NCBI GenBank assembly: GCA_022750195.1
Contig: JAKIWE010000002.1
Location: 62,001-126,000 of the forward strand
From: Thermoplasmata archaeon
Lineage (GTDB): Archaea; Thermoplasmatota; Thermoplasmata; Lutacidiplasmatales; UBA184
Length of the DNA: 64,000 bases
Reading direction: 5' to 3'
Below, one piece after another: positions 8,867 to 17,113 of this stretch (positions within the stretch are counted from its first letter, which is position 1; the number at the start of each line of letters is the position of its first letter). Both the position numbers and the translations under genes were made by a program. The notes under the pieces were generated by a model that saw only the letters and a list, made by a program, of their open reading frames with translations, had not been told where the DNA came from and made no database searches.

Positions 8867-10744
8867 ATGAATCCGACTTGGGTACGGGTCATCGCCATCG
8901 CCGTCGTCGTCGGGCTCGTCGCCACGGGCGTCGGGGTCTACTACTTCTACGTCAAGAAGAACGCCAACAGCTCCTGCGAGCTTCAGCAGAAGAACCCGAT
9001 CACCATCGACCAGGCGGAGCGGGTCGCCTCGATCGACCCTTCGGCCGCGTTCTCGACGCCCGAATGGGGGGCCGTGCAGCAGGCCTACCAGCCGTTGATC
9101 ATGTACAACGGCACTAGCTACACCAACTTCACGCCGATGCTGGCCCAGAACTGGAGCCACTCCGCGGACGGCTTCCATTGGAACTTCACGCTGTTCCCCG
9201 GCATCCACTTCTCGAACGGAGACCCGGTCACCGCCTGCACGCTCTGGTTCAGCTACTACCGTCTCCTCGCGATGCAGGGCGCCGACCAGTACCTCCTCGC
9301 CGAAAACTTCTGGATACCGGGGCTGACCTACTACTCCCCCGCGAGCCAGAACCAGGCGGAGTTCGCGAACTTGACCGCCCAACTGAACAGCTGGGACTTC
9401 GTGAACCCGAACGCCAGTGAGGTGGCGGCGATGGCAGCGCCGAACCAGTCGTTCCAGGCGCTGACCAACCGCACGCTCGAGCTCAACCTCGGAAGCGGCT
9501 ACCTCGCGAACGCGACGAGCGGCATCCCCTACCGGTTCCTCCTCGCGGAGATGGCGACCCCCGGTGGAGTCGCCGTCGACCCGAGGGCCGTCCAGGCGGA
9601 CGGGGGCGTCTCGAACGGAACCAACGCGTGGATGACGAGCCACGCCGTCGGCACCGGCCCGTATCTGATCAGCGCGTTCGACCCGGTCGCGGGGATGACC
9701 TTCACCCCGGACCCTCACTACTGGGGGGCCGCGGTCGCCGCGGCGCAGCCGTGGAATGTCAACCTGCAACCGGCCAAGGTCGCCATCCAGCTGAACTTCC
9801 AGGAGGATGCGGCGGTGAACGTCCAGGACCTGAAGTCGAAGTCGGTCGCCTCGGCGTCCTTCGCCTACCTCGGTCCGGATACGGTCCATCAGCTTCAATC
9901 GACGGCCTGCGTCGTCGTGCAGGCCGAGCCGCTCGTCTACGGTTCGTCGTCGGGCGCGTGGTGGGTGTACATGAACCAGTCCGTAGCCCCGTTCAACAAC
10001 CTCTCGGTCCGCGAGGCGGTCGTCCACGCGATCAACTACTCCCAGATCCTGCAGGAGGCGTTCGGGGGCTACGCTTCCCAGTGGGTGGGCCCGGTCCCCC
10101 CGTCGTACCCGGGGTACGATCCGCAGAATCTCGCACCCTACTCGTACGACCTGACGCTGGCGAAACAGGAGATGAGCCAGTCCCCGTGGCCGAACGGGTA
10201 CCCGGGGACGCTCAACTACGAGTACCTCAGCCCCGGGCCGGACTGGGCGCAGATGGCCCTCCTCCTGAAGAACGACCTGATGAAGATCGGGATCGACATC
10301 AACCCGGTCGCGATGGGGCTCGACACCTTCTACCAGGTCCAGACCATCGACCCGAGCACGGGCCAGTGCCTGTCGATGGAGAACCAGAACGGGGGACCGT
10401 TCCCGATCGGGCAGGACTTCTACGCCTCGGACTACATCTCCCCGGACGACTGGACGCAGCAGGACGCGCTCAGCTACGGGAGCGCCAACATCTGCATGTC
10501 CGGCTACGCGAACTCCACCGTCGACGGCCTCGTCGTCGCGGCCGCGGGGGAGTCGAACCCTGCGAACTTCACCAGCGACTACTCCCAGATCACGAGCGCG
10601 ATGTACTACAACTACACGGACGCCTGGCTCGTGGTGCCGACGCTGTTCGCGGTCTACAATCCCACGGTCCAAGGGATCGTCTCGACCCCGATGGGGAGCA
10701 CGCCGTTCGACACGATGGAATACAACACGATCTCGGCCACGTAG
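8867..10744 (+). CDS. ABC transporter substrate-binding protein, family 5 (dipeptide/oligopeptide), copy 1
   Basis: A 625-residue extracytoplasmic solute-binding protein of the DppA/OppA family. The N-terminus, MNPTWVRVIAIAVVVG and the following hydrophobic stretch to about residue 26, is an uncleaved signal-anchor rather than a lipobox signal. The mature part begins with TIDQAERVASIDPSAAF, the usual start of family 5 proteins, and contains the long two-lobe region with SVREAVVHAINY near the middle. The family binds di- and oligopeptides, but also opines, nickel and some quaternary compounds. ATG 8867 is preferred over GTG 8840 because its paralogue (GTG 21242) starts with the matching NPKWVRII. 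It stands alone upstream of the transporter operon, separated by the hydrolase, a FAD oxidoreductase and the TnpB-like gene. Confidence 0.9.
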   Translation: MNPTWVRVIAIAVVVGLVATGVGVYYFYVKKNANSSCELQQKNPITIDQAERVASIDPSAAFSTPEWGAVQQAYQPLIMYNGTSYTNFTPMLAQNWSHSADGFHWNFTLFPGIHFSNGDPVTACTLWFSYYRLLAMQGADQYLLAENFWIPGLTYYSPASQNQAEFANLTAQLNSWDFVNPNASEVAAMAAPNQSFQALTNRTLELNLGSGYLANATSGIPYRFLLAEMATPGGVAVDPRAVQADGGVSNGTNAWMTSHAVGTGPYLISAFDPVAGMTFTPDPHYWGAAVAAAQPWNVNLQPAKVAIQLNFQEDAAVNVQDLKSKSVASASFAYLGPDTVHQLQSTACVVVQAEPLVYGSSSGAWWVYMNQSVAPFNNLSVREAVVHAINYSQILQEAFGGYASQWVGPVPPSYPGYDPQNLAPYSYDLTLAKQEMSQSPWPNGYPGTLNYEYLSPGPDWAQMALLLKNDLMKIGIDINPVAMGLDTFYQVQTIDPSTGQCLSMENQNGGPFPIGQDFYASDYISPDDWTQQDALSYGSANICMSGYANSTVDGLVVAAAGESNPANFTSDYSQITSAMYYNYTDAWLVVPTLFAVYNPTVQGIVSTPMGSTPFDTMEYNTISAT

Positions 10745-10784
10745 GTTGGGCGGGGGAGCGCGCCCCCGCCGGAGGCCCCGGCGA

Positions 10785-11663
10785 TCAGCGGTGGGACGAG
10801 AGGAACTCCAGGATCGCTTTCTGAAACGCTGCGCGCTCCTCCCAGTTCGCGTGGTGCCCGCTCTGCTCGAAGATCTGCAACCTTGCGCCCCGGATCTTCC
10901 GGGTCAGCGCCCTCCCGAACGAAGGGGTCATCTTGTCGTGGCGGCCGACCGTGACGAGACAAGGGCACCGGAGTCGCGCCAAGCGGGACCCTACGTCCCA
11001 CGGTCGCCCTGGACCCTCGAACTGCGCCATGGACCTCAGGACCGGTCGGTGGACCCCGGGCTGGAGTCCCGCGAGACACTGAGCAAGGTCGAAGGGGACG
11101 ACCGCTCCGCGGAACTCATGGCGGCGGAAGAACTCCGCATATCCGTCGCGCCAGCGGGCCGACTCCGAGTCCCCCAGCCTCGGGTCCTTCCGGGTGATGT
11201 AGGCGTGCGCCGCCGGGGGCAGCGCTGCGACGAGGCGTTTCCATCCGAGGTAATACTCCGGGGTCCAGAGGAAAGGGCTCGAGAGGATCAGGCTGCGAAC
11301 ACTGCGGGGGGACCGAAGCGTGGATTCCACGGCGACGGCGGCCCCGTAGCTATAGCCGAGGAGATGCACCGGCCCAAGGCGCAGCGCCTTGCGCAGGGCC
11401 TCGAGCTCCTCGATGGCGCGCTGGAACGTGAGGGAGCGCCGGCTCCGCGGCCGGTCCGACCGTCCGCACCCCGCCTGGTCGTACAGCACGACACGGATGC
11501 CGTGAGGCGCGAGGTCCGCGAGGGTCCGGAGGTGCCGGTGGTCGACCCCCGGCCCTCCGTGAACCGCGAGCAGTGTTCCCGCCGTGCCGGTGCCGTACCG
11601 CTCGACGTACAGTCGCACGCCAAGGACCGGGACGAATCCGGACTCTTCGGGAGTGGACGTCAT
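10785..11663 (-). CDS. Alpha/beta hydrolase, proline-iminopeptidase-like
   Basis: A 292-residue alpha/beta-hydrolase. The oxyanion-hole motif HGGPG lies near residue 35, the nucleophile elbow GYSYGA near residue 100, the acid is probably in GRHDKM, and the catalytic His in QSGHHANWE near the C-terminus. HGGPG plus this order is characteristic of the proline iminopeptidase (S33) branch, which removes N-terminal residues from small peptides; esterases share the fold. Next to a peptide-binding protein, a peptide-trimming job is plausible. ATG 11663 is used; GTG 11684 in the same frame would add seven residues. No signal peptide is seen. It is convergent with the binding-protein gene, 40 bp from its end. 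Confidence 0.82.
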   Translation of the reverse strand: MTSTPEESGFVPVLGVRLYVERYGTGTAGTLLAVHGGPGVDHRHLRTLADLAPHGIRVVLYDQAGCGRSDRPRSRRSLTFQRAIEELEALRKALRLGPVHLLGYSYGAAVAVESTLRSPRSVRSLILSSPFLWTPEYYLGWKRLVAALPPAAHAYITRKDPRLGDSESARWRDGYAEFFRRHEFRGAVVPFDLAQCLAGLQPGVHRPVLRSMAQFEGPGRPWDVGSRLARLRCPCLVTVGRHDKMTPSFGRALTRKIRGARLQIFEQSGHHANWEERAAFQKAILEFLSSHR

Positions 11664-11907
11664 CGAACCCCCGACCTCAGCCACCGAGAGCGAGCTGTGG
11701 TCCCTGCCATATCGGTGATGCCTCGGACCCGATTACCGCACGCGCGGTCGCAGGCTTCACGCAGGCATCGGCGTACATCGACACTCCTCCACTCTCTCGC
11801 CGGAGGTTTGGCACGGGATCGCGGAGGGCCCAAGGAATCGTCACCGATAGGTCGGATCGCCGCAACAGGCAACGTCCGTCGTGGGCGGAGCTCAGGCCCA
11901 ACGGAGA

Positions 11908-13470
11908 TCAGGTCGACGATGAGGTTCGGTGGAGGTCCTCGATCAGGACCTGGGCGGCGTTGTAGCCCGGCGCCCCCACGACGCCTCCGCCGGGGTGGGC
12001 GGCCGCGCCGCAGAAGTAGAGGCCGGGGACGGGCGTGCGGTACTGGGCCCATCCCTGCATCGGACGGAAGGAGAAGATCTGGTCGGGCGTGATGTCCCCT
12101 TGGAAGATGTTCCCCCCGGACATCCCGAGCGTGCGCTCGATATCTTCCGGAGAGACGATCTGCCAGGCGCGGATGCACGAACGGATGTCGGGCGCGAACT
12201 CGGAGAAGGTGTCGAGGATGATCTCGGCGGCCTGCGGCTTGAACTCTTCCCACGTCGTGCCCACGAGCTCGCGGGGGGCGTACTGCACGAAACAGGTCAT
12301 GGTGTGCTGGCCCGGCGGGGCCATCGACGGGTCCGAGGCACTCTGGAACAACGTGTCCATGAACGGATGGTCCGAGAACCGGCCGTACTTTCCCTGGTCG
12401 AACGCTCGCTCAAGATAGTCCATCGACGGGGCGATCTCGGTCGCGCCCATGTGCGGCACGCCGGGGCGACCGGGGGAGGACGGGAACTCGGGAAGGCGGT
12501 CGAGCGCGGCGTTGAACTTCAACGCGGCCCCGCGGCTCCGGATCCGTCCCACCTGACGGCGGACCTCGGCGTCGACCGTGTCCGGAGGGAGCAGGTCCAG
12601 GAGCGTGCGGCGCGCATCGACGTTCGAGGCGACGGCGCCGGCCTCGATCGTCTCCCCGCTCTCGGTGACCACGCCTGCGACGCGACCTCCTTTCATAGCG
12701 ATCTGGCGGACCTTCACGCCCGTGCGGATCTCCACCCCGTGGTCGTGGGCCGATCTCGCGAGCGCCTCCGTGATCCGTCCCATGCCGCCGCGCGAAAAGC
12801 CCCAGACGTTGCGCTGGTCACCGAGCACGCCGATGTTGTGGTGCGCGAGCACGTAGGCGGTCCCGGGCGTGCGGGGGCCGCACATCTCGCCGATCACGGC
12901 GTTGGTCGCGAAGGAGATCTTGACCTGGTCACTCTCGAACCAGTCGTCCAGGAAATCCTGGGCGCTCATCAGGAACAGTTGGCGGACGAGCTCCTCCGCC
13001 TCCGGCCCCTGGAACATCCCGACCAGGTCCTGCAGCGCCACCGGCGGGGCGAGCAACAGCGGCTCGACGAGGTCGAGGACCTGCTCCCAGTAGGCGACGA
13101 ACTTCGGGTACGCTCGCGCGTCGGCGGCGGAGAACTTGGCGATCTCCTTGGTCGCCTTCTCCTCGTCCACCCACAGCGCGAGCGAACGCCCGTCCGGGAA
13201 CGGAACGAACGCCTGCGGGTCGTAGAGGATCGTGTCGTACCCGTACTTCCGCAGCTCGAGGTCGTCGACGATCTTCGGCCGCAAGAGGCCGGCGACATAC
13301 GCGAACGTGTTGATCCGGAACCCCGGCCAGGTCTCCTCCGTGATGCACGCCCCGCCGACGAACGAGCGCTGCTCGAGCACGAGCACCCTGGCCCCGGCTC
13401 GACCAAGGTAGCCGGCGGTGACGAGCCCGTTGTGACCCGCTCCGATCACGACGACGTCGTACCGTGCCAT
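11908..13470 (-). CDS. FAD-dependent oxidoreductase, phytoene-desaturase/PYROXD2-like (copy 2)
   Basis: A 520-residue paralogue of the product of 4663-6213. The FAD loop VVVIGAGHNGLVTAGYLG and the C-terminal FAD contact GLYFCGAAAHPGGGVVGAPG are both intact, and most internal blocks match copy 1 (for example TPGTAYVLAHHNIGVL against TPGTAFILGHHNLGVL). Like copy 1 it lacks membrane segments. Having two such enzymes beside two Rieske oxygenases and two binding proteins suggests that the region grew by duplicating functional sets. The gene is divergent from the TnpB-like gene at 13531, with 60 bp between starts. The 223-bp stretch downstream of it to the hydrolase start holds no gene I can support. 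Confidence 0.85.
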   Translation of the reverse strand: MARYDVVVIGAGHNGLVTAGYLGRAGARVLVLEQRSFVGGACITEETWPGFRINTFAYVAGLLRPKIVDDLELRKYGYDTILYDPQAFVPFPDGRSLALWVDEEKATKEIAKFSAADARAYPKFVAYWEQVLDLVEPLLLAPPVALQDLVGMFQGPEAEELVRQLFLMSAQDFLDDWFESDQVKISFATNAVIGEMCGPRTPGTAYVLAHHNIGVLGDQRNVWGFSRGGMGRITEALARSAHDHGVEIRTGVKVRQIAMKGGRVAGVVTESGETIEAGAVASNVDARRTLLDLLPPDTVDAEVRRQVGRIRSRGAALKFNAALDRLPEFPSSPGRPGVPHMGATEIAPSMDYLERAFDQGKYGRFSDHPFMDTLFQSASDPSMAPPGQHTMTCFVQYAPRELVGTTWEEFKPQAAEIILDTFSEFAPDIRSCIRAWQIVSPEDIERTLGMSGGNIFQGDITPDQIFSFRPMQGWAQYRTPVPGLYFCGAAAHPGGGVVGAPGYNAAQVLIEDLHRTSSST

Positions 13471-13530
13471 GGGAGCGAGGCCGGGACGGTCGTTCCCCCC
13501 TTATCCCTCTTTGGCGCGAAATGATACGAC

Positions 13531-14859
13531 GTGGCTTTCGGACCGTTCCACGACCTCGCCTCACGTTCCTTCACCCTCAGGTATCGTCGCGCCAGCGTGC
13601 GAGGTCGGAACGAGACGCCCGTGCTCACTGTGGTCGTCCCGTTCCGCCCGCCCTACCCTCTGCTCCGCGCCCTTCTCGACGTCCGTGCGGGCACCCAGCG
13701 ACTCCTCGCCGACTGGCGGTCGCATCCCGAGGAGAGTCGGTTCGAAGCGACGAAGCGGGTCTACCCGAGCCTGCGAGCTACCTACCCCCATCTCGCCTCC
13801 ATGTGAGTGGTGACGACGGCGAACGAAGCCTCGGCGTCCCTCCGTTCCTGGGATCGCTGGCTCCGACGGATGAAGCGGCTCGACCCGCCACGCTGGGCCC
13901 GTCTGCACGACCGGATTCCCCGACGCCGTGCGGTGAAGGCGAGCCTGCATCGGGACCTGTATCGCCTCCGCGGTCGGGTCCTCGACCTCACCCTCCACCG
14001 CGACCGCCACCTCCAGATCGACCTCGGGTTCGTCCAGAACCCCCTCTTCGAACGGTACGGAACCGCCTCGAACTGGACGTTCGGTCTCGCCGTCACCGAC
14101 CGAGCTCTGATCTTCCAGTTCCGGATCCCTCAAGCTCAGCCCGTCGTCGCCGAGAGCGCCGGAGTCGACCTCAACATGCCGTCGGCCGACCTCGCCACCT
14201 CGGACGGACATACCTGGTCCGTCGACCTTCGACCGATCACTGCCGTCCAAGGAGCGATGGCGCGGAAACGGGCCGCCATCGCTCGCCACATCTCGAAGGA
14301 CCTCCGCCACCAGCGGGCCGTGCTCCGACGGTATCGTCGGCGGGAGAGGAACCGGGTCCGACCGCTACTTCACGCCGCGGGGAACGAGCTGTTGAGGCAG
14401 GTCGGTGCTCGGAACGTCGTCTTCGAGGACCTCTCGAGCACGTCGGAGGAGTGCCAGAAGCTCACGCGTCGGGGTGACCCCGACGCCCGGCGAAGACTTT
14501 CGGCCTGGACCCACGGGGAGCTCCAGAGGATCGTGCGGTACAAGTCCACGACAGCGGTCGTTCGGGCGAACGCGAGAGGGACCTCCTCGGAGTGTCCGAA
14601 CTGCGGTGGGCCGCTGGCCCACCCCTCGTGGCGACGGGCGACATGCGGGCACTGCCAGGGGGATTGGCACCGGGACCGGGCGGCCGCGTTGGTCATCCTG
14701 GGCCGAGGTCACCACCTCCTACGGGGAGCGGCTCCTCCCCCGAGCGCGCGCAACGAGCTCTTGGAGGCGGCGCGATGGCGTCCGGACGACGATAGAAGTC
14801 CGGGCCTCGTCGGCGAGCCAATGAAGAGAGACGACGCGAAAGCGAGCGGACAAGGCTGA
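13531..14859 (+). pseudogene. tnpB: TnpB-like RuvC endonuclease (IS200/IS605 OrfB family) split by an in-frame TGA
   Basis: One frame from GTG 13531 to 14859 encodes a complete TnpB-like protein of about 442 codons, except for TGA at 13804-13806, followed at once by GTG. The first piece (91 residues) has the N-terminal TLRYRR strand typical of TnpB. The second (350 residues) carries the whole nuclease: RuvC-I Asp in GVDLNM (residue 121), RuvC-II Glu in VVFEDL (207), a zinc finger CPNC...CGHC (263-283), and RuvC-III Asp in WHRDRAA (290). TnpB is an RNA-guided DNA nuclease of IS605 elements. No TnpA transposase is nearby. The gene may be a recent nonsense mutant, or the TGA-GTG junction may allow reinitiation and a two-part protein. 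All catalytic residues remaining intact argues that decay is recent or that the protein still works. Confidence 0.75.
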
Positions 14860-15013
14860 ACGTGTCCGCTCAAAGAGGAGTAATCCCGCCGATGGAGCCC
14901 TCGGGCGAGGGCTCCGGCGAGGCGTCGTCCAGCACGTATTAGTAGCCCCCCGGGATTGAACGACGATGGTCATGGAGGACCCGCCCACGCCTCCCCCCGG
15001 GGGCTGAGACCCA
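14860..15013 (+). other. Region 3' of tnpB with hairpin; possible omega-RNA / element right end
   Basis: In IS605-type elements the guide (omega) RNA covers the end of tnpB and the right end of the element. Here a perfect 9-bp stem lies at 14894-14902 and 14907-14915 with a four-base GGGC loop, about 35 bp after the stop codon. No matching left end or transposition-site repeat could be recognised by eye. The hairpin could equally be a terminator, though no T-run follows. The next gene, the permease, starts at 15014. Confidence 0.3.
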
Positions 15014-16036
15014 GTGGGGAGGAGCCGATCCGACCTGCTGATCTTCATCCTGAAACGGCTCGCCGTCCTCCCGTTCGTCCTCCTCGGAATCATCGCGATC
15101 ACCTTCTTCTTCACGCACATCGCGGTGCGCAACCCCTGCGCCTCGTGGATCCCGCACGCCCACCCCGGAGCGCTGCAGAACTGCATCGCGTACTTCGGCC
15201 TCAACCAGCCGCTCACGACGCAGTTCGTGAAGTACCTCAGCTCGCTCATCGCCGGCAACTGGGGGATCGACCCGCTCGGCGGTCAGCCGGTGGCTCCGGT
15301 GATCCTCTCCGCGGTCCCGGAGACCGTAGAGCTGGTCCTCGCGTCGCTGTTCTTGATGGTGGTCATCGGCATCCCCCTAGGGGTCGTCGCGGCGACCAGC
15401 AACGGCCGATGGGCCGACCATCTCGTCCGAGTCTTCTACCTGAGCGGGTGGGCGACCCCGACCTACCTGGGGGCCCTCGTGCTCGCCGTGATCGTCGGAC
15501 CTGCGGTCGGTCTACCTTCGGGCGGGGCCTTCACGACGAGCACTCCTCCGTTCCCCCAGCCCACCCACATGTCGGTGATCGATGCCCTGCTGGCCGGCAA
15601 CCTCCCGGGCGTCAGCGACGCCCTCGCCCATCTCATCCTTCCCGCCACGGCGCTCGCCTTCCTCAACATGGGCATTGCCACCCGGATGACCCGTAGCTCG
15701 ATGCTCGAGGTGCTCCCGCTCGACTACGTCAAGACGGCCCGGATGAAGGGGCTCTCCGACCTGTTCGTGGTCTACAAGCACGCGCTCCGCAACTCGCTGA
15801 TCTCCACGACGACGGTCTTGGGGATCACCGCGGGGAGCCTGCTCTCCGGGACCGTGGTCATCGAGGAGATCTTCCGGTGGCCCGGCATCGGCGACTACGC
15901 GTTCAACGCCATCACCTCGTACAACTTCGCCGGCACGATCGCAACGGTCGTGATCTTCGCGCTCGGCGTCGTGATCGCGAACCTCGTCGCCGATGTCCTC
16001 TACGGCGTCCTCGACCCCCGCGTGGAGTGGCGCTAG
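15014..16036 (+). CDS. Dipeptide/oligopeptide ABC transporter permease, DppB/OppB type
   Basis: A 340-residue inner (cytoplasmic) membrane permease starting at GTG. It has the DppB layout: one N-terminal membrane segment (LAVLPFVLLGIIAITFFF), a large external loop containing FGLNQPLTTQFVKYL, then a five-segment core. The cytoplasmic EAA loop that docks the ATPase reads DYVKTARMKGLSDLFVVYKH. The C-terminus LADVLYGVLDPRVEW-like ending (VADVLYGVLDPRVEWR) is the family signature. It forms half of the transport channel with the DppC-type protein, whose ATG follows the stop codon directly. The four transporter genes 15014-19367 abut or overlap and form one operon. Specificity would be set by the two binding proteins on either side. 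Confidence 0.93.
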   Translation: MGRSRSDLLIFILKRLAVLPFVLLGIIAITFFFTHIAVRNPCASWIPHAHPGALQNCIAYFGLNQPLTTQFVKYLSSLIAGNWGIDPLGGQPVAPVILSAVPETVELVLASLFLMVVIGIPLGVVAATSNGRWADHLVRVFYLSGWATPTYLGALVLAVIVGPAVGLPSGGAFTTSTPPFPQPTHMSVIDALLAGNLPGVSDALAHLILPATALAFLNMGIATRMTRSSMLEVLPLDYVKTARMKGLSDLFVVYKHALRNSLISTTTVLGITAGSLLSGTVVIEEIFRWPGIGDYAFNAITSYNFAGTIATVVIFALGVVIANLVADVLYGVLDPRVEWR

Positions 16037-17113
16037 ATGCCGAGCGCGGACCCGTCGGCCGCCGCGGTCACGCCCCTCCCCGACCTACCGCCTCCCGTGC
16101 CCGCCCCGGCGGTCGTGCGACGGCCCCGCTCCCCGCTCCTCAGCGCCGTGGTCGGATTCCTGCGGGTGATGCGGGCGAACCCGCTGACGCTCGCCGGTTT
16201 CGTCCTCGTGGTCCTGATCTGCGTCACGGCGTTCGTCGTGGCCGTCGTCCCGCCGGTGACTCACGTGCTGCTCGGCCACGCCGTGATGGTCACCCCGTAC
16301 GACCCGAACACGCCGACCCCCGCCGTACACCAGGGACCTTCGTCGGCCCACTGGTTCGGCACCGACCCCGTCGGGCGGGACATGTTCTCGCTCGTTCTCG
16401 CCGCGCTGCCGCTCGACCTCGCCATCGGTCTCTCGGTCACCGGTTTCGCCCTGGTCGTCGGGAGCTCGCTCGGCTTGGTGGCGGGTTTCTGGGACAAGCC
16501 CCGCACGCTGGGGGGCGTGGTCTCCGTGGTGATCATGCGGGTCACCGACGTGTTCCTCGCCTTCCCCAGCCTCGTCCTCGCGCTCGCCGTAGCGGCCACG
16601 CTCGGGCGGTCGATCGTCACGACCGTCTTCGCCGTCATGATCACGTGGTGGCCGTACTACGTCCGCCTCACACGCGGGGAGGTGCTGGCCGTGAAGAACC
16701 TCCCGTACGTGACCGCGGCCCGTGCCTCCGGGGTCTCCGAGGTCAAGATCCTGTTCCGGCACGTCCTGCGGAACATCCTCGAGCCGCTCACGATCTACTA
16801 CACCCTGGATGTCGGCACCGTGCTGGTGACGTTCTCGACGCTGTCGTTCGTCGGGGTCACCGGCTCGATCACCACCGCGGAATGGGGCACCCAGGTCGAG
16901 TTCTTCCAACCGTACCTGCCGTTCTACCCCTGGACCGTCCTGGCGCCGGGGCTGGCGATCTTCGTCACCTGTCTCGCCTTCAGCCTCCTCGGGGACGGTT
17001 TGCGGGACATCCTCGACCCGAGGAGCCGTCGGGCGTTGACCCAGGCGGCCCAGCCCTCGACGATCCCGGCCTCAGCGCCGACGGCGGGGGTCGGACCCGG
17101 AGCGGGTGCGTGA
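16037..17113 (+). CDS. Dipeptide/oligopeptide ABC transporter permease, DppC/OppC type
   Basis: A 358-residue permease of the DppC family. After a Pro-rich cytoplasmic N-terminus of about 40 residues comes a first membrane segment (ANPLTLAGFVLVVLIC), then the family motif HWFGTDPVGRDMFS, which precedes the core of five membrane segments. The EAA loop is YVTAARASGVSEVKILFRHV. The end, LLGDGLRDILDPRSR, is the usual DppC terminus, followed here by an Ala/Pro-rich tail of about 30 residues. It pairs with the DppB-type product to form the channel. Its stop codon overlaps the GTG of the next ATPase gene (GTGA), so translation is probably coupled. Confidence 0.93.
   Translation: MPSADPSAAAVTPLPDLPPPVPAPAVVRRPRSPLLSAVVGFLRVMRANPLTLAGFVLVVLICVTAFVVAVVPPVTHVLLGHAVMVTPYDPNTPTPAVHQGPSSAHWFGTDPVGRDMFSLVLAALPLDLAIGLSVTGFALVVGSSLGLVAGFWDKPRTLGGVVSVVIMRVTDVFLAFPSLVLALAVAATLGRSIVTTVFAVMITWWPYYVRLTRGEVLAVKNLPYVTAARASGVSEVKILFRHVLRNILEPLTIYYTLDVGTVLVTFSTLSFVGVTGSITTAEWGTQVEFFQPYLPFYPWTVLAPGLAIFVTCLAFSLLGDGLRDILDPRSRRALTQAAQPSTIPASAPTAGVGPGAGA

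Noticed and set aside
8816-10672. 618-codon frame antisense to binding protein copy 1
   Set aside because: Low-complexity Arg/Val/Asp composition; the sense strand encodes a full solute-binding protein with signal anchor.
11677-11778. 33-codon minus-strand ORF with GGAGG upstream
   Set aside because: A ribosome-binding-like site is suggestive, but the peptide has no recognisable feature and the region is too short to judge by composition.
11929-13524. 531-codon open frame antisense to the second FAD oxidoreductase
   Set aside because: GC-rich coding DNA leaves antisense frames open; the product is Arg/Gly/Asp-rich without motifs, while the opposite strand has an intact flavoprotein.
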